NCBI RefSeq assembly: GCF_001592305.1
Contig: NZ_BCWR01000009.1
Coordinates: 45,375 to 109,374, forward strand
Direction: 5' to 3'
Source: Hydrogenophaga taeniospiralis CCUG 15921
GTDB taxonomy: Bacteria > Pseudomonadota > Gammaproteobacteria > Burkholderiales > Burkholderiaceae_C
DNA: 64,000 bases
The position numbers were made by a program, and so were the translations under genes. Positions 44,393-53,724 of this stretch are shown piece by piece; positions within the stretch are counted from its first letter, which is position 1, and each line of letters opens with the position of its first letter. The notes under the pieces are model-generated. The model worked only from the letters and a program-made list of their open reading frames with translations. It ran no database searches and was not told the origin of the DNA.

Positions 44393-45229
44393 ATGGAAAC
44401 GCTGAGTCAACACCACTGTTTCGGTGGCGTGCAGGGCTTCTACCGGCACAGCGCGCACAGCATCGGCCTGCCCATGAAGTTCGGCGTGTTCGTGCCGCCG
44501 CAGGCCGCGCACGGCCCGGTGCCGGTGCTGTTCTACCTGGCCGGCCTGACTTGCACCGAAGAGACCTTTGCCATCAAGGCCGGTGCCCAGCGCCTGGCGG
44601 CCGAGCTCGGTCTGATGATCGTCACGCCCGACACCAGCCCGCGCGGCACCGGTATCGACGCGGCCGACGCTGCCTGGGATTTCGGCCACGGCGCGGGCTT
44701 CTACCTCGACGCCACGCAAGCGCCCTGGGCGGGCCATTTCCGCATGGAGACCTGGGTCACGCAGGAGCTGCGCCAGCTCGTGCTGGCCCAGTTCCCGGCC
44801 CGTGCCGACCGGGTGGGCCTTTTCGGCCATTCCATGGGCGGGCACGGCGCGCTCACCCTGGCGCTGCGCCACCCGGGGCAGTACCAGAGCGTGTCGGCGT
44901 TCGCGCCCATCGCGGCGCCCAGCCAGTGCCCCTGGGGTGAAAAGGCCTTCACCGGCTACCTCGGCGAAGACCGCAGCGGCTGGGCCGCGCACGACGCCAC
45001 CGAGCTCATCAAGGCGGGCCACAAGGCGCCGCCCCTGCTGGTGGACCAGGGCCTGGCGGACCAGTTCCTCGCCGCCGAGCTGCATCCCCACCTGCTGGAA
45101 GCCGCCTGCGCCGAAGCGGGCCAGCCGCTCACGCTGCGCCGCCACGCGGGCTACGACCACGGCTACTACTTCATCGCCTCGTTCATCGACGACCACCTGC
45201 GCCACCACGCGCGCACGCTGCTGGCCTGA
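44393..45229 (+). CDS. fghA: S-formylglutathione hydrolase
   Basis: 278 residues, alpha/beta hydrolase with nucleophile motif GHSMGGHGAL, TCTEETFAIKAGAQR near the start and the catalytic His in GYDHGYYFIASF. It releases formate and glutathione from S-formylglutathione. With frmA it forms a complete formaldehyde detoxification pair; its stop directly abuts the convergent acyl-CoA ligase gene. Confidence 0.96.
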   Translation: METLSQHHCFGGVQGFYRHSAHSIGLPMKFGVFVPPQAAHGPVPVLFYLAGLTCTEETFAIKAGAQRLAAELGLMIVTPDTSPRGTGIDAADAAWDFGHGAGFYLDATQAPWAGHFRMETWVTQELRQLVLAQFPARADRVGLFGHSMGGHGALTLALRHPGQYQSVSAFAPIAAPSQCPWGEKAFTGYLGEDRSGWAAHDATELIKAGHKAPPLLVDQGLADQFLAAELHPHLLEAACAEAGQPLTLRRHAGYDHGYYFIASFIDDHLRHHARTLLA

Positions 45230-46921
45230 TCAGCTGTTTTGCCATATCACTTTGCGGCCTGACGTTTCCCAGCGTTCGTAGTGCTTCGCGTACAGGTCTT
45301 CGATGCGGTTGCGCTTGACCTTGAAGGTCGGCGTGATCACGTCGTTGTCCACCGTCCAGGCGGTGGTCACGAGCACGATGCATTGCAGCTGTTCGTGCGG
45401 GTCGAGCGTGGCGTTGATGCGCTGGAGGTGTTGCTCCAGTGAGCGTTCGAGTTCGGCGCGCGCGCCGGGATCGGCGGCCCGGGCCACGGCCTCGGCGTTG
45501 AGCATCACGATGCCCAGCGGCTGGCCCAGGTTGGCGCCGGTCACAACGCAAGCCTCCACCGCCTCGTGCTCCACCAGCTTGTCCTCGATCGGCGCGGGCG
45601 AAACGTATTTGCCTTTGCCGGTCTTGAACAGGTCCTTCACCCGGCCGGTGATGCGCAGCAGGCCCTGGGCGTCGATCTCGCCCTTGTCGCCGGTCCTGAG
45701 CCAGCCGTCCTCGGTGAAGGCCTCGCGGCTTCTTTCCGGGTCTTTGTAGTAGCCCAGCATCAGCGCCTGGCTGCGCATCTGCACCTCGCCCGTGGCCGGG
45801 TCGATGCGGTGTTCGACGCCTTCGTAGACCGGCCCCACGGTGCCCTGCTGGTTCTTGCCCGGCTCGGTGATGTGCGAGAGCGCGAGGTTCTCGGTCATGC
45901 CGTAGCCCTCGTTGATGTGCAGGCCCAGCCGGCTGTACCACTGCAGCAGGGCCAGCGGCATGTGGGCGGCGCCGCCGGCGGCGAACTGGCACTGGTCCAG
46001 GCCCAGCGCTTTCATCACCTTCTTGCGCACGATGCCGCCCAGGATGGGGATGCCCAGCAGCCGGTTGAGCTTGGCCGGCGGCATCTTGTGGTGCACGCCC
46101 TGCTGGAACTTGACCCACAGCCGCGGCACCGAGAAGAAGATGGTGGGGCGCGCGCGCTGCAGGTCGGCGGCGAAGGTGTCGAGCGACTCGGCGAAATACA
46201 CGTGCATGCCGGTGCGCAGCCAGCCGTGTTCGACCAGCATGCGCTCGACCACGTGGGCCAGCGGCAGGTAGGACAGCATGCGGTCGTCGGCCGACATGGG
46301 GATGCGCTTGAGGCCCGAGTCCAGCGCCCAGGCGAAGTTCTCGAAGCTGTGCATCACGCCCTTCGGGCTCCCAGTGGTGCCCGAGGTGTAGATCAGCGTG
46401 GCCAGCTCTTCGCCCTGGCGCAGCGGTGTGCCCTGCAGGGGCTGGCGGCCCCCGCAGATGGTGTCCCAGCCTTCGTAGTTTTCGATCGCGTCCAGCGGTG
46501 AGAGCGCGTAGCTGATGCAGGGCAGGTCGTCGGGCACGCCGGGCTTCATGCCCTCCCAGCCGTCGAGCTTGCCGATGAAACAGGCCTTGGCCTCGCTGTG
46601 GGTCAGGATCTGGCGCACCGTCTCGGGCGCGAGCGTGGGGTACAGCGGCACCGACACATGGCCGGCCATCCAGATCGCCAGGTCGCTCATCATCCACCAG
46701 GCGCAGTTCTTCGAGAGAATGGCCACCTTGGAGCCCGGCTCCCAGCCCTGGGACTGCAGGTGTGCCGCCATGCGCCGCACCTGGTCACCGATCTGGCTCC
46801 AGGTGAAGTCCTGCACCGCGCCCGCGCCCATGGGCTGGGTGAGAGCGACGCGGTGGGGCGCCGTCCGCTCCCAGTGGTACAGGCGTTGCAGGGCGAGGTA
46901 GTCGGGTGAAATCTTGGTCAT
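45230..46921 (-). CDS. AMP-dependent acyl-CoA ligase (FadD15-like)
   Basis: 563 residues. The adenylation motifs IYTSGTTGSPKGVMHS, INEGYGMTEN and the hinge region WLRTGDKGEIDAQGLLRITGRVKDLFKTGKGKYV are those of long-chain fatty acid ligases of the FadD15/FAA1 branch. It activates a fatty acid with ATP and CoA. The chain-length preference cannot be read from the sequence. No obvious operon partner. Confidence 0.9.
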   Translation of the reverse strand: MTKISPDYLALQRLYHWERTAPHRVALTQPMGAGAVQDFTWSQIGDQVRRMAAHLQSQGWEPGSKVAILSKNCAWWMMSDLAIWMAGHVSVPLYPTLAPETVRQILTHSEAKACFIGKLDGWEGMKPGVPDDLPCISYALSPLDAIENYEGWDTICGGRQPLQGTPLRQGEELATLIYTSGTTGSPKGVMHSFENFAWALDSGLKRIPMSADDRMLSYLPLAHVVERMLVEHGWLRTGMHVYFAESLDTFAADLQRARPTIFFSVPRLWVKFQQGVHHKMPPAKLNRLLGIPILGGIVRKKVMKALGLDQCQFAAGGAAHMPLALLQWYSRLGLHINEGYGMTENLALSHITEPGKNQQGTVGPVYEGVEHRIDPATGEVQMRSQALMLGYYKDPERSREAFTEDGWLRTGDKGEIDAQGLLRITGRVKDLFKTGKGKYVSPAPIEDKLVEHEAVEACVVTGANLGQPLGIVMLNAEAVARAADPGARAELERSLEQHLQRINATLDPHEQLQCIVLVTTAWTVDNDVITPTFKVKRNRIEDLYAKHYERWETSGRKVIWQNS

Positions 46922-47071
46922 GCGGATCTCCAGGTGAATGCCGGAATCTACCGGGCCTGGCCGGTGTTCGGGCAGCGGGCTTTCCCGCGTGTCTTCTAGA
47001 GCATGCGCTCCAGTTGGTGCGAAGGCCTGATCTGGATCAACGATGGCACGGGCCGTGTGCCGGCCAGAAAC

Positions 47072-48019
47072 TCAATGGTCTGGCGGGTTCGACAGGTACC
47101 GCTGGCAGACATGGCGGGCTGTCGCCACGTAGCGATGGCTGCGTTCCCGCGCGCCTTCTTCGCCCAGACGAGGCACGACCCACCCGACATAGGTCACGGC
47201 CCGCAAGGCCAGGAACAGGTCGAGCGCTTCCACGTCCATGGCCCGGACGCCCAGGTAGCCTCGCAGCAGCGCCGCCCTGAGCGCCGGATGGTTGGGCGAG
47301 TCCATGAACTTGAGCAGGGTGGTGGCGAGGTCGAAGGCGCGAAAGCCCCAGCCGCCGTCATCAAAATCCAGCATGCCGATGCGGTCACCGAGCAGCAGGA
47401 CGTTTTCACGGACCAGATCGGCGTGGATCAGGCCGACATCGAGCTGGTCCTGGAGGCGGTGCAGGTCGCGCAGCGCCGCTGCCCTGAAGTCCTCGAACAG
47501 GGTTCTGTCGGCGACGGACAGCAGCGGGTGCTCCCAGAAGCGCCCCCAGACCGGTGACTCGCCCAGCAGGCCTTCGCCATCCCAGCGGATGCGGGAAAAA
47601 CCCTCCGGCTTCACCCAGGCGTCGGACGCGATGTGAAACAGCGCCATGTGCCGCCCCAGGTTCTGGAACAGCGCCTCGGCGTCGGCGCCCGAGCCGCCGG
47701 CCAGCAGCGTGCCCAGGGTCTGACCAGGCAACCAGGTCAGCAGGTCGACCAGATGGCCATCCACTGGTTCGAGCAACCGCCCCTTGAGCGAAAGAACCGG
47801 TCTCGGCACCAGAATCCCCGCTCGGTCGAGCGCCGCCATCCACTGCAGTTCGGACTCGATCTCGATGCGGGTCCGGTAGCCGGGACGCTTGAGGCGCAGG
47901 GCGTAGTCACCGGATGCGTCGGACACCCGGTAGACCTGGTTCTCCCGGCCCGCCACGAACTGCAGGCGCGCATCACCCAGGCCCCATTCGGCGGCCGCTG
48001 CCTTGGCGAGATTCGTCAT
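47072..48019 (-). CDS. APH-family small-molecule kinase (hydroxylysine/ethanolamine kinase-like)
   Basis: 315 residues with the aminoglycoside-phosphotransferase fold: catalytic LIHADLVRENVLL and the metal-binding LDFDDGGWGFRAFDLAT. Homology type is that of AGPHD1/hydroxylysine kinase and homoserine-kinase-II-like proteins. It overlaps the phospho-lyase gene by 4 bases (ATGA). Because AGXT2L-type lyases use amino-alcohol phosphates, this gene very likely makes the phosphorylated substrate of its neighbour. Confidence 0.82.
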   Translation of the reverse strand: MTNLAKAAAAEWGLGDARLQFVAGRENQVYRVSDASGDYALRLKRPGYRTRIEIESELQWMAALDRAGILVPRPVLSLKGRLLEPVDGHLVDLLTWLPGQTLGTLLAGGSGADAEALFQNLGRHMALFHIASDAWVKPEGFSRIRWDGEGLLGESPVWGRFWEHPLLSVADRTLFEDFRAAALRDLHRLQDQLDVGLIHADLVRENVLLLGDRIGMLDFDDGGWGFRAFDLATTLLKFMDSPNHPALRAALLRGYLGVRAMDVEALDLFLALRAVTYVGWVVPRLGEEGARERSHRYVATARHVCQRYLSNPPDH

Positions 48020-49299
48020 GACTGAGGCGCCAGCTCGGCCAGTACCTCGTCCAGCGTCTGCACGAGCAGGCCCAGGTGTTCTTCCGAAAAGGTCATTGGC
48101 GGGCGGATCTTGAGAGTGTTCTTGTGCCGTCCCAGCTTGGACAGCAACACGCCCCGTTCGCGCATCGCCTCCACCACCTGGTCAGCGAAGCCCGAGGCGG
48201 GCTCCTGCGTGGCCTTGTCCTTCAGGAACTCGACGCCGAACACCATGCCGCTCTGGCGCACGTCGCCGATGACGCCGTACTTTATGGACAGCTTGTTCAG
48301 CGCCTTCGCAGCCAGGGCGCCGATCTTGGCGGCATTCGCCTGCAGCTGGCGTTGCTCGATCTCTTCCAGCACGGCCATGGCGGCGGCGCAGGCCACGGGG
48401 TTGCCGCCAAAGGTGTTGAAGTAGCGGTAGGAGTTCCGGAAGCGCTCCATCACCTCCGGCCGCGTGACCAGGCCCGCGACCGGGTAGCCGTTGCCCATGG
48501 GCTTGCCCATGGTCACCACATCGGGCGCCACACCCTGCTTCTGGTGTGCCCAGAAATGGCTGCCGCTGCGCGCAAAGCCCGACTGCACCTCGTCGCAGAT
48601 CAGGAAGCCGCCGGCCTTGCGGACCACCTGTTCGGTCGGGCGCAACCAGCCCGGGGCCTGGTCGGGGAAGCCTTCGTTGAGGAACAGCGGGCACACGATC
48701 AGCGCCGCGAAGCCGATGCCCGAGCGCTCATGCTCGTCGATCTGCTCCTGCACTTTGGCGGCAAACCGCAGCCCCTGGGGGTCCTCGATGCGCAGGCTGT
48801 CGGGCGCCTCCACATGGCGCACGTACTGATCGAGCCCGTAACCGTATGTGGGTGCGTTGCCGGTCGACAGCTGGCTGACCAGGCTGGTGTTGCCGTGGTA
48901 GGTGGCGTCGGTGGCGATCACGCCCCGCTTGCCGGTCATGGCTTCGGCCATGCGCAGCGCGATGTCGTTGGCCTCGGAGCCGGTGCAGGTGAGCAGGGCG
49001 TTGGAGAGTTCGCCGCCATAGGTGGACGTCAGCTTCTCGATGTAGTTCACCAGGTTCTCGTGCAGGTAGCGGCTGTGCACATTGAGCTGCCCGCTTTGCG
49101 AGCAGATGGCCTCCACCACCCTCGGGTTGCAGTGCCCGACGTGCGGCACGTTGTTGTAGCAGTCGAGGTAGCGGCGGCCGTCCGCGTCCCACAGCCACAC
49201 ATCCTCGCCCTTCACAATGTGCACCGGTCGCTGGTAGAAGGTGGAGACGTTGGGGCCGAGCAGGGCCCGCCGCTTCTCCATCAGTTCGGTTTCATTCAT
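48016..49299 (-). CDS. PLP phospho-lyase of the AGXT2L type (ethanolamine-phosphate or phosphohydroxylysine)
   Basis: 427 residues, class III aminotransferase fold. YLDCYNNVPHVGHCNPRVVE and SRYLHENLVNY are the landmarks of the AGXT2L1/AGXT2L2 branch, which eliminates phosphate and ammonia from phosphoethanolamine or phosphohydroxylysine rather than transaminating. PLP lysine in VTMGKPMGNGYP and the CDEVQSGFAR motif are intact. It lies between the permease and the kinase genes. The phosphoethanolamine choice is favoured by the AraC neighbour but not proven. Confidence 0.85.
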   Translation of the reverse strand: MNETELMEKRRALLGPNVSTFYQRPVHIVKGEDVWLWDADGRRYLDCYNNVPHVGHCNPRVVEAICSQSGQLNVHSRYLHENLVNYIEKLTSTYGGELSNALLTCTGSEANDIALRMAEAMTGKRGVIATDATYHGNTSLVSQLSTGNAPTYGYGLDQYVRHVEAPDSLRIEDPQGLRFAAKVQEQIDEHERSGIGFAALIVCPLFLNEGFPDQAPGWLRPTEQVVRKAGGFLICDEVQSGFARSGSHFWAHQKQGVAPDVVTMGKPMGNGYPVAGLVTRPEVMERFRNSYRYFNTFGGNPVACAAAMAVLEEIEQRQLQANAAKIGALAAKALNKLSIKYGVIGDVRQSGMVFGVEFLKDKATQEPASGFADQVVEAMRERGVLLSKLGRHKNTLKIRPPMTFSEEHLGLLVQTLDEVLAELAPQS

Positions 49300-49327
49300 G
49301 GCAGTTTTCCATCAAGGCAGTCAACCC

Positions 49328-49361
49328 AAAAAAGGAAATGCCGGCGCTTGCGGCGCCAGCA
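49328..49361 (-). terminator. Hairpin plus T-run between permease and phospho-lyase genes
   Basis: On the minus strand, GGCGC / GCGCC with a five-base loop, extended past one mismatch by three more pairs, is followed by ATTTCCTTTTTT. It could terminate part of the permease transcript, or separate the two genes into different units. Confidence 0.55.
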
Positions 49362-49395
49362 CTTCCCTCAACATCGCCTACTGGCCGGGCAATGA

Positions 49396-50916
49396 TCAGG
49401 AGATCACGTCCTGGATCAGTTCCTTGTTTTCCTTGTGGCGAACGATCGCGAAGAAGTAGCCCACCACCAGAACACCGAACGGCAGCAGCGCCATGAACCA
49501 GCCCAGACCGTTCATGGCCCAGGAGGTCGTGGTCGGGTCCAGGCCTTCGGCGACGGCCCCCGTCAGCAGGCCGAAGCGCGCCATCAGGAGGTAGAGCCCG
49601 ACCGACAGCCCGGCGGTGGCCAGCACCGGCGCGATCAGCGACTGGAAGAGGTTCGCGTCACCGGGCACACGGCGGAACCAGGCGATCACCGCCAGGCAGA
49701 CCAGGATCTCGATCAGCAGGATCGACACCACCGCCAGGCCGGAGAACCAGAAGAACATGTTGAGGATGGGGTCCAGGCCCGCTACCGCAAAGAGAGCGAT
49801 CACGGCGGCGGTGATCACCGAGACGATGATCGAGCCGGCCGACGGTGCGCCGCGCTGGTTGACCTTGGCCACCGCAGCGGGCAAGGTGCCGCCGCGGCCC
49901 AGGGCAAACAGGTAGCGCGCGGCGGAGTTCTGGAACGCCAGCATGGCGGCAAACAGACTGGAGAGCACCAGGCTCTTCATCAGCGCGGACAGCCAGTCAC
50001 CCACATACTGGCCGGCCAGCGTGAACAGCACATTGGCGGGGTTGACCAGGGGCGCGCCGTCGACCGACGACAGCTCGACCACGCGGTCCATCACCTTGCC
50101 CGCACCGAGACCACTGACCACCGCGAACGAGGTGAAGGCGAACAGCACGGTGATCAGCACCACGGCGACATAGGTGGCCAGCGGCACGGTGCGCTTGGGG
50201 TCGATCGATTCTTCGCCGTAGATGGCGGTGGCTTCGAAGCCCACGAAAGAGGCGAACGCGAAGGCCAGGGCGATGCCGGCGGAGCCCGCCAGGCCCCCCG
50301 CCAGGATGTTGGCCGGGCTGAAGGACGCCGCAAAGTTCCACCCCTCCGGGCCACCCTGCAGGAAGATCGCCACCGCCGTGACCACCAGGCTCAGGAGCTC
50401 AAGCCCCATCAGCAGACCCAGCACATGCGCACCCACGTCGACGCTGCGCAGCGACAGCCAGGTCACCGCGGCCCAGGCCACCAGGGACCATCCCCACCAG
50501 GGCAGTCCCCCGACCTGCTCGGCCATCAGACCACCGAAGAAGCCGAAGATCGACAGGTGGATGGCCAGGTAGGCCAGCAGGGACACGAAAGCCGAGCCCA
50601 CGCCCAGGTGCAAGCCCATGCCGCGACCGATGTACGCGAAGAACGCGCCGGAGTTTGTCACCTGGTGGCTCATGGCGGCGTAGCCCACGCTGAACAGCAG
50701 CAGGATCAGACCCGCCAGCAGGTAGGCGCCCGGCGCCGCAGCGCCGTTGCCCAGCAGGATGGCGGCAGGCAGTGCCCCGGTCATGCCCACCAGCGGCGAG
50801 GCGGCGGCGACCACGAAGAAAACGATGCCGATCACGCCCAGGCGACCGGAACGTAGGGACTGCTCGGTGCCCGGGGCGGGCCCGGATGGTGAAAGTGAAG
50901 TGGAAGCGGTATTCAT
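49396..50916 (-). CDS. APC-superfamily amino acid/amine permease
   Basis: 506 residues with about 12 membrane helices. The family opening GVIGIVFFVVAAASPLVG and FVGFEATAIYGEESIDPKRTVP (helix 6 region with the conserved acidic pair) are those of APC permeases close to ethanolamine, amino acid and polyamine importers. It leads the kinase/phospho-lyase genes and faces the AraC gene, so it likely imports the compound they degrade. Confidence 0.9.
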   Translation of the reverse strand: MNTASTSLSPSGPAPGTEQSLRSGRLGVIGIVFFVVAAASPLVGMTGALPAAILLGNGAAAPGAYLLAGLILLLFSVGYAAMSHQVTNSGAFFAYIGRGMGLHLGVGSAFVSLLAYLAIHLSIFGFFGGLMAEQVGGLPWWGWSLVAWAAVTWLSLRSVDVGAHVLGLLMGLELLSLVVTAVAIFLQGGPEGWNFAASFSPANILAGGLAGSAGIALAFAFASFVGFEATAIYGEESIDPKRTVPLATYVAVVLITVLFAFTSFAVVSGLGAGKVMDRVVELSSVDGAPLVNPANVLFTLAGQYVGDWLSALMKSLVLSSLFAAMLAFQNSAARYLFALGRGGTLPAAVAKVNQRGAPSAGSIIVSVITAAVIALFAVAGLDPILNMFFWFSGLAVVSILLIEILVCLAVIAWFRRVPGDANLFQSLIAPVLATAGLSVGLYLLMARFGLLTGAVAEGLDPTTTSWAMNGLGWFMALLPFGVLVVGYFFAIVRHKENKELIQDVIS

Positions 50917-51072
50917 GGCTGTTCCTCGTCGTTGTGTCTATGTGGCCACCGGGCCCGCAGAGCCAGGGGGTGGACGGATGCTAGGGACGCGCCGCCAATC
51001 GGGTTATCAAAACTGCGCACGATGTGGCCCGGGTTTCTCCCAATCGGCCCTCCTGCTGCTACGCTGCGCGCC

Positions 51073-52065
51073 ATGAGCGACCCCATAGACGAGACCCACG
51101 AAGACGCGGAAGCGCCCGGCTGGGCACAATCCCTGCTGACTTTCGACATGGACGCCCACGCCAGGGCTCAGGGTGACTGGGTGTTGCACTACGAACAGCT
51201 CTCCAGCGGTCGCTTTCGTGGGGAGCTGGCCCTGGTGCAACTCGAAGGGGTGCGCCTGACGGGCGAGAAGACCAGCCTCGCGCTGCGCCAACGCGGGCGG
51301 CTGGGTGAGCATGTCTACGGGTTTGCGACGTCGGTGGCGCCCACCGGGGATGTGTACTTCGATGGCCGCAAGGTCCACCCGGACGCCATCCTCTGCGGCA
51401 GCGGGCGCGAGATCGATTTCGTCACACCGCCGCAGCACCACCTGATCGCATTGACGGTCGAGCGTGGCCTGCTCAACGAGCTCTGGGAGCACATGTACCA
51501 GAAGCCGCTGGCCACCTGGCTGGAGCGCCAGGTCGAGTTGCTGCCCACGCCCGAGAGCGCCGCCGCGCTGCGCGGCAAGCACCAGCAAGCGCTGAAAGAG
51601 GCACTGGCGCTGGCCCAGCATTTCACCGACGCCTCGCCCCTGAACCAGTTGCGCGACGACATCCTGATCGAATGGATCGAGGCGCTGCCGCCCAGTGTCG
51701 ACATTTCGGATCTGGATTCGCTGGCGCGGCGCAAGCGCATGGTGGACAAGGCCTGCGAGCTGATGATGGCCAACCCGGACGAGCCGCCCTCGATCCTGGA
51801 TGTGTGCAGCCGCGTGGGCGCGAGCCGGCGCAAACTGAACTACTGTTTTCAGGATGTGCTGGGGACGTCGCCCACCCAGTATCTGCGGGCGCTGCGGCTC
51901 AATGGCGTGCGGCGCGGTCTGCGCGAAGCGGAACCGGGGGCGACGGTGCAGGACGTGGCGGCGCGCTGGGGCTTCTGGCACCTGGGGCAGTTTTCGCTGG
52001 ACTACAAGAAGCATTTTTTCGAGCTGCCGTCGGAGACGCTGGCGCGCGCCCGCAAGGGACGCTAG
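51073..52065 (+). CDS. AraC-family regulator, EutR-like
   Basis: 330 residues from ATG 51073. The C-terminal HTH pair (ILDVCSRVGASRRKLNYCFQDVLGTSP and VQDVAARWGFWHLGQFSLDYKKHFFELPSETL) resembles regulators of the EutR kind; the N-terminal 200 residues would sense the ligand. It is divergent from the permease gene, with 156 bases between the starts, and probably controls that operon and perhaps the aldehyde dehydrogenase gene that follows it. Confidence 0.88.
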   Translation: MSDPIDETHEDAEAPGWAQSLLTFDMDAHARAQGDWVLHYEQLSSGRFRGELALVQLEGVRLTGEKTSLALRQRGRLGEHVYGFATSVAPTGDVYFDGRKVHPDAILCGSGREIDFVTPPQHHLIALTVERGLLNELWEHMYQKPLATWLERQVELLPTPESAAALRGKHQQALKEALALAQHFTDASPLNQLRDDILIEWIEALPPSVDISDLDSLARRKRMVDKACELMMANPDEPPSILDVCSRVGASRRKLNYCFQDVLGTSPTQYLRALRLNGVRRGLREAEPGATVQDVAARWGFWHLGQFSLDYKKHFFELPSETLARARKGR

Positions 52066-52137
52066 GGGTAAACCCGCAAGGTGGTTTTGCGCATTTCCGA
52101 TCACGCCTTGTGGGGTGTGGGCGGCACAGTGCGCAGC

Positions 52138-53598
52138 ATGACTTCTTCCTACCCCACCCTCTCCCTGCATGTGGCCGGCCATTGGCTGACCCAGGCCTCG
52201 GGCGGCGAACGCGTCGTCATCAATCCCGCCACCGAAGAGCCGCTGGCCAGGTTGCCGCTGGCCGGCCCGGCCGAACTCGCGGCCGCCGCCGAATCGGCCC
52301 AACGCGGTTTTGAACAATGGCGCCGCGTGCGCCCGCACGACCGCTACGTCACCCTGCGCCGCGCGGCCGAGCTGCTGCGCCAGCGAGCCGATGAGATCGC
52401 CACCGTGCTCACGCTGGAGCAGGGCAAGCCGCTCGCCGAAGCGAAGCGCGAGGTCACGCTGTCGGCCGACATCATCGATGTCCAGGCCGAGGAGGCCAAG
52501 CGCCTGTACGGCCGCGGCGTGGCCCCGCGCGTGGACGGCATCCTCTCGCACACCGTCACCCGCGTGCCGGTGGGCCCGGTGGCCGCGTTCACGCCCTGGA
52601 ACTTCCCCGTCAACCTGCCCAGCCGCAAGCTCGGCAGCGCGCTCGCCGCGGGTTGCAGCGTGGTCATCAAGCCGGCCGAAGAAACACCCGCCAGCTGCAT
52701 GCTGCTGGTGCGCTGCTTTCTGGACGCCGGTGTGCCGCCCGACGCGATCAACATGGTGTGTGGCGACCCGGCGCAGGTCTCTTCCTTCCTGATCGAGCGG
52801 CCCGAGATCGCCAAGGTGTCGGTCACCGGCTCGGTGGCCGTGGGCAAGTTGCTGGGGGAACAGGCCGCGCGCCATGTCAAGCGCTTCACCGGTGAGCTGG
52901 GTGGCCACGCGCCGGTCATCGTGGCCGAGGACATGGCCGAAGGCGCTGGCCTGGACTTCGTGCTCAAGCAGTCGGTCACCGCCAAGTACCGCAACGCCGG
53001 CCAAGTCTGCGCCTCGCCGATCCGCTTCTACGTGCCGCGCGCGCAGCTGGCCGTCTTCAGCGAACGCTTCGCCGCCGCGGCGCAGAAGCTGCAGCTGGGT
53101 TCGGGCCTGGACGCTGCCACGCAGATGGGGCCGCTCTCGCACGCGCGCCGCATCGACGACATGGAGCGTTTCGTGGACGACGCCGTGGGCCAGGGCGCGC
53201 GCCTGCTCACCGGTGGCCACCGCGTGGCGCGGCCGGGCTTCTTCTTTGAACCCACGGTGTTCGCCGAGGCGCCCGCCAGCACGCGGCTGATGCAACAGGA
53301 GCCCTTCGGCCCCATCGCTGTGATCCAGCCCTACGACACGCTGGACGCGGCCATCGAACAGGCCAACGCGCTGCCCTACGGCCTGGGGGCCTACGCCTTC
53401 ACGCGCGACCTGCACACCGCCCACCGCCTGGGCGAAGCCATCGAGGCCGGCATGGTCGGCATCAACCACTTCGGTGTCTCGCAGCCCGAACTGCCCTTCG
53501 GCGGCATCCGCGAAAGCGGCATCGGCCACGAACAGGGCCCCGAGGGCATCACGCACTACACAGAAATCAAAACCATCACGGTAGGCAGACCTTTTTGA
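52138..53598 (+). CDS. NAD(P)-dependent aldehyde dehydrogenase (succinate-semialdehyde-like)
   Basis: 486 residues from ATG 52138; 72 bases after the AraC gene. FTPWNFPVNLP, the general-base Glu in TGELGGHAP, the nucleophile Cys in NAGQVCASP and EPFGPIAVIQPYD are intact. The closest subgroup by pattern is succinate-semialdehyde dehydrogenase, a family with broad range. Beside the kinase/phospho-lyase genes it would oxidise the aldehyde that the lyase releases (acetaldehyde or aminoadipate semialdehyde). Confidence 0.88.
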   Translation: MTSSYPTLSLHVAGHWLTQASGGERVVINPATEEPLARLPLAGPAELAAAAESAQRGFEQWRRVRPHDRYVTLRRAAELLRQRADEIATVLTLEQGKPLAEAKREVTLSADIIDVQAEEAKRLYGRGVAPRVDGILSHTVTRVPVGPVAAFTPWNFPVNLPSRKLGSALAAGCSVVIKPAEETPASCMLLVRCFLDAGVPPDAINMVCGDPAQVSSFLIERPEIAKVSVTGSVAVGKLLGEQAARHVKRFTGELGGHAPVIVAEDMAEGAGLDFVLKQSVTAKYRNAGQVCASPIRFYVPRAQLAVFSERFAAAAQKLQLGSGLDAATQMGPLSHARRIDDMERFVDDAVGQGARLLTGGHRVARPGFFFEPTVFAEAPASTRLMQQEPFGPIAVIQPYDTLDAAIEQANALPYGLGAYAFTRDLHTAHRLGEAIEAGMVGINHFGVSQPELPFGGIRESGIGHEQGPEGITHYTEIKTITVGRPF

Positions 53599-53601
53599 CC
53601 A

Positions 53602-53698
53602 CCCCCATCGCTTGCTCGCTGCGCGTAGCCGCTCAGCCCCTCAAGGGGCAACACCAGCGGCCCGGCCAAGCCGGTTCCGCGGTGTTTTCTGGGCAAGA
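53602..53698 (-). repeat. Dispersed palindromic repeat R1 between aldehyde dehydrogenase and aminotransferase genes
   Basis: Reverse-oriented copy: on the minus strand it reads CAGAAAACACCGCGGAACCGGC and ends near GCGAGCAAGCG. It occupies nearly the whole 126-base spacer. Confidence 0.8.
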
Positions 53699-53724
53699 CA
53701 TGGGATTCTTTTGAAAGCACATTC

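Noticed and set aside
48016..49299. Ordinary class III transaminase such as a GABA or ornithine aminotransferase
   Set aside because: The NNVPHVGHC and SRYLHENLVNY motifs belong to the AGXT2L phospho-lyase branch and a kinase gene overlaps it.
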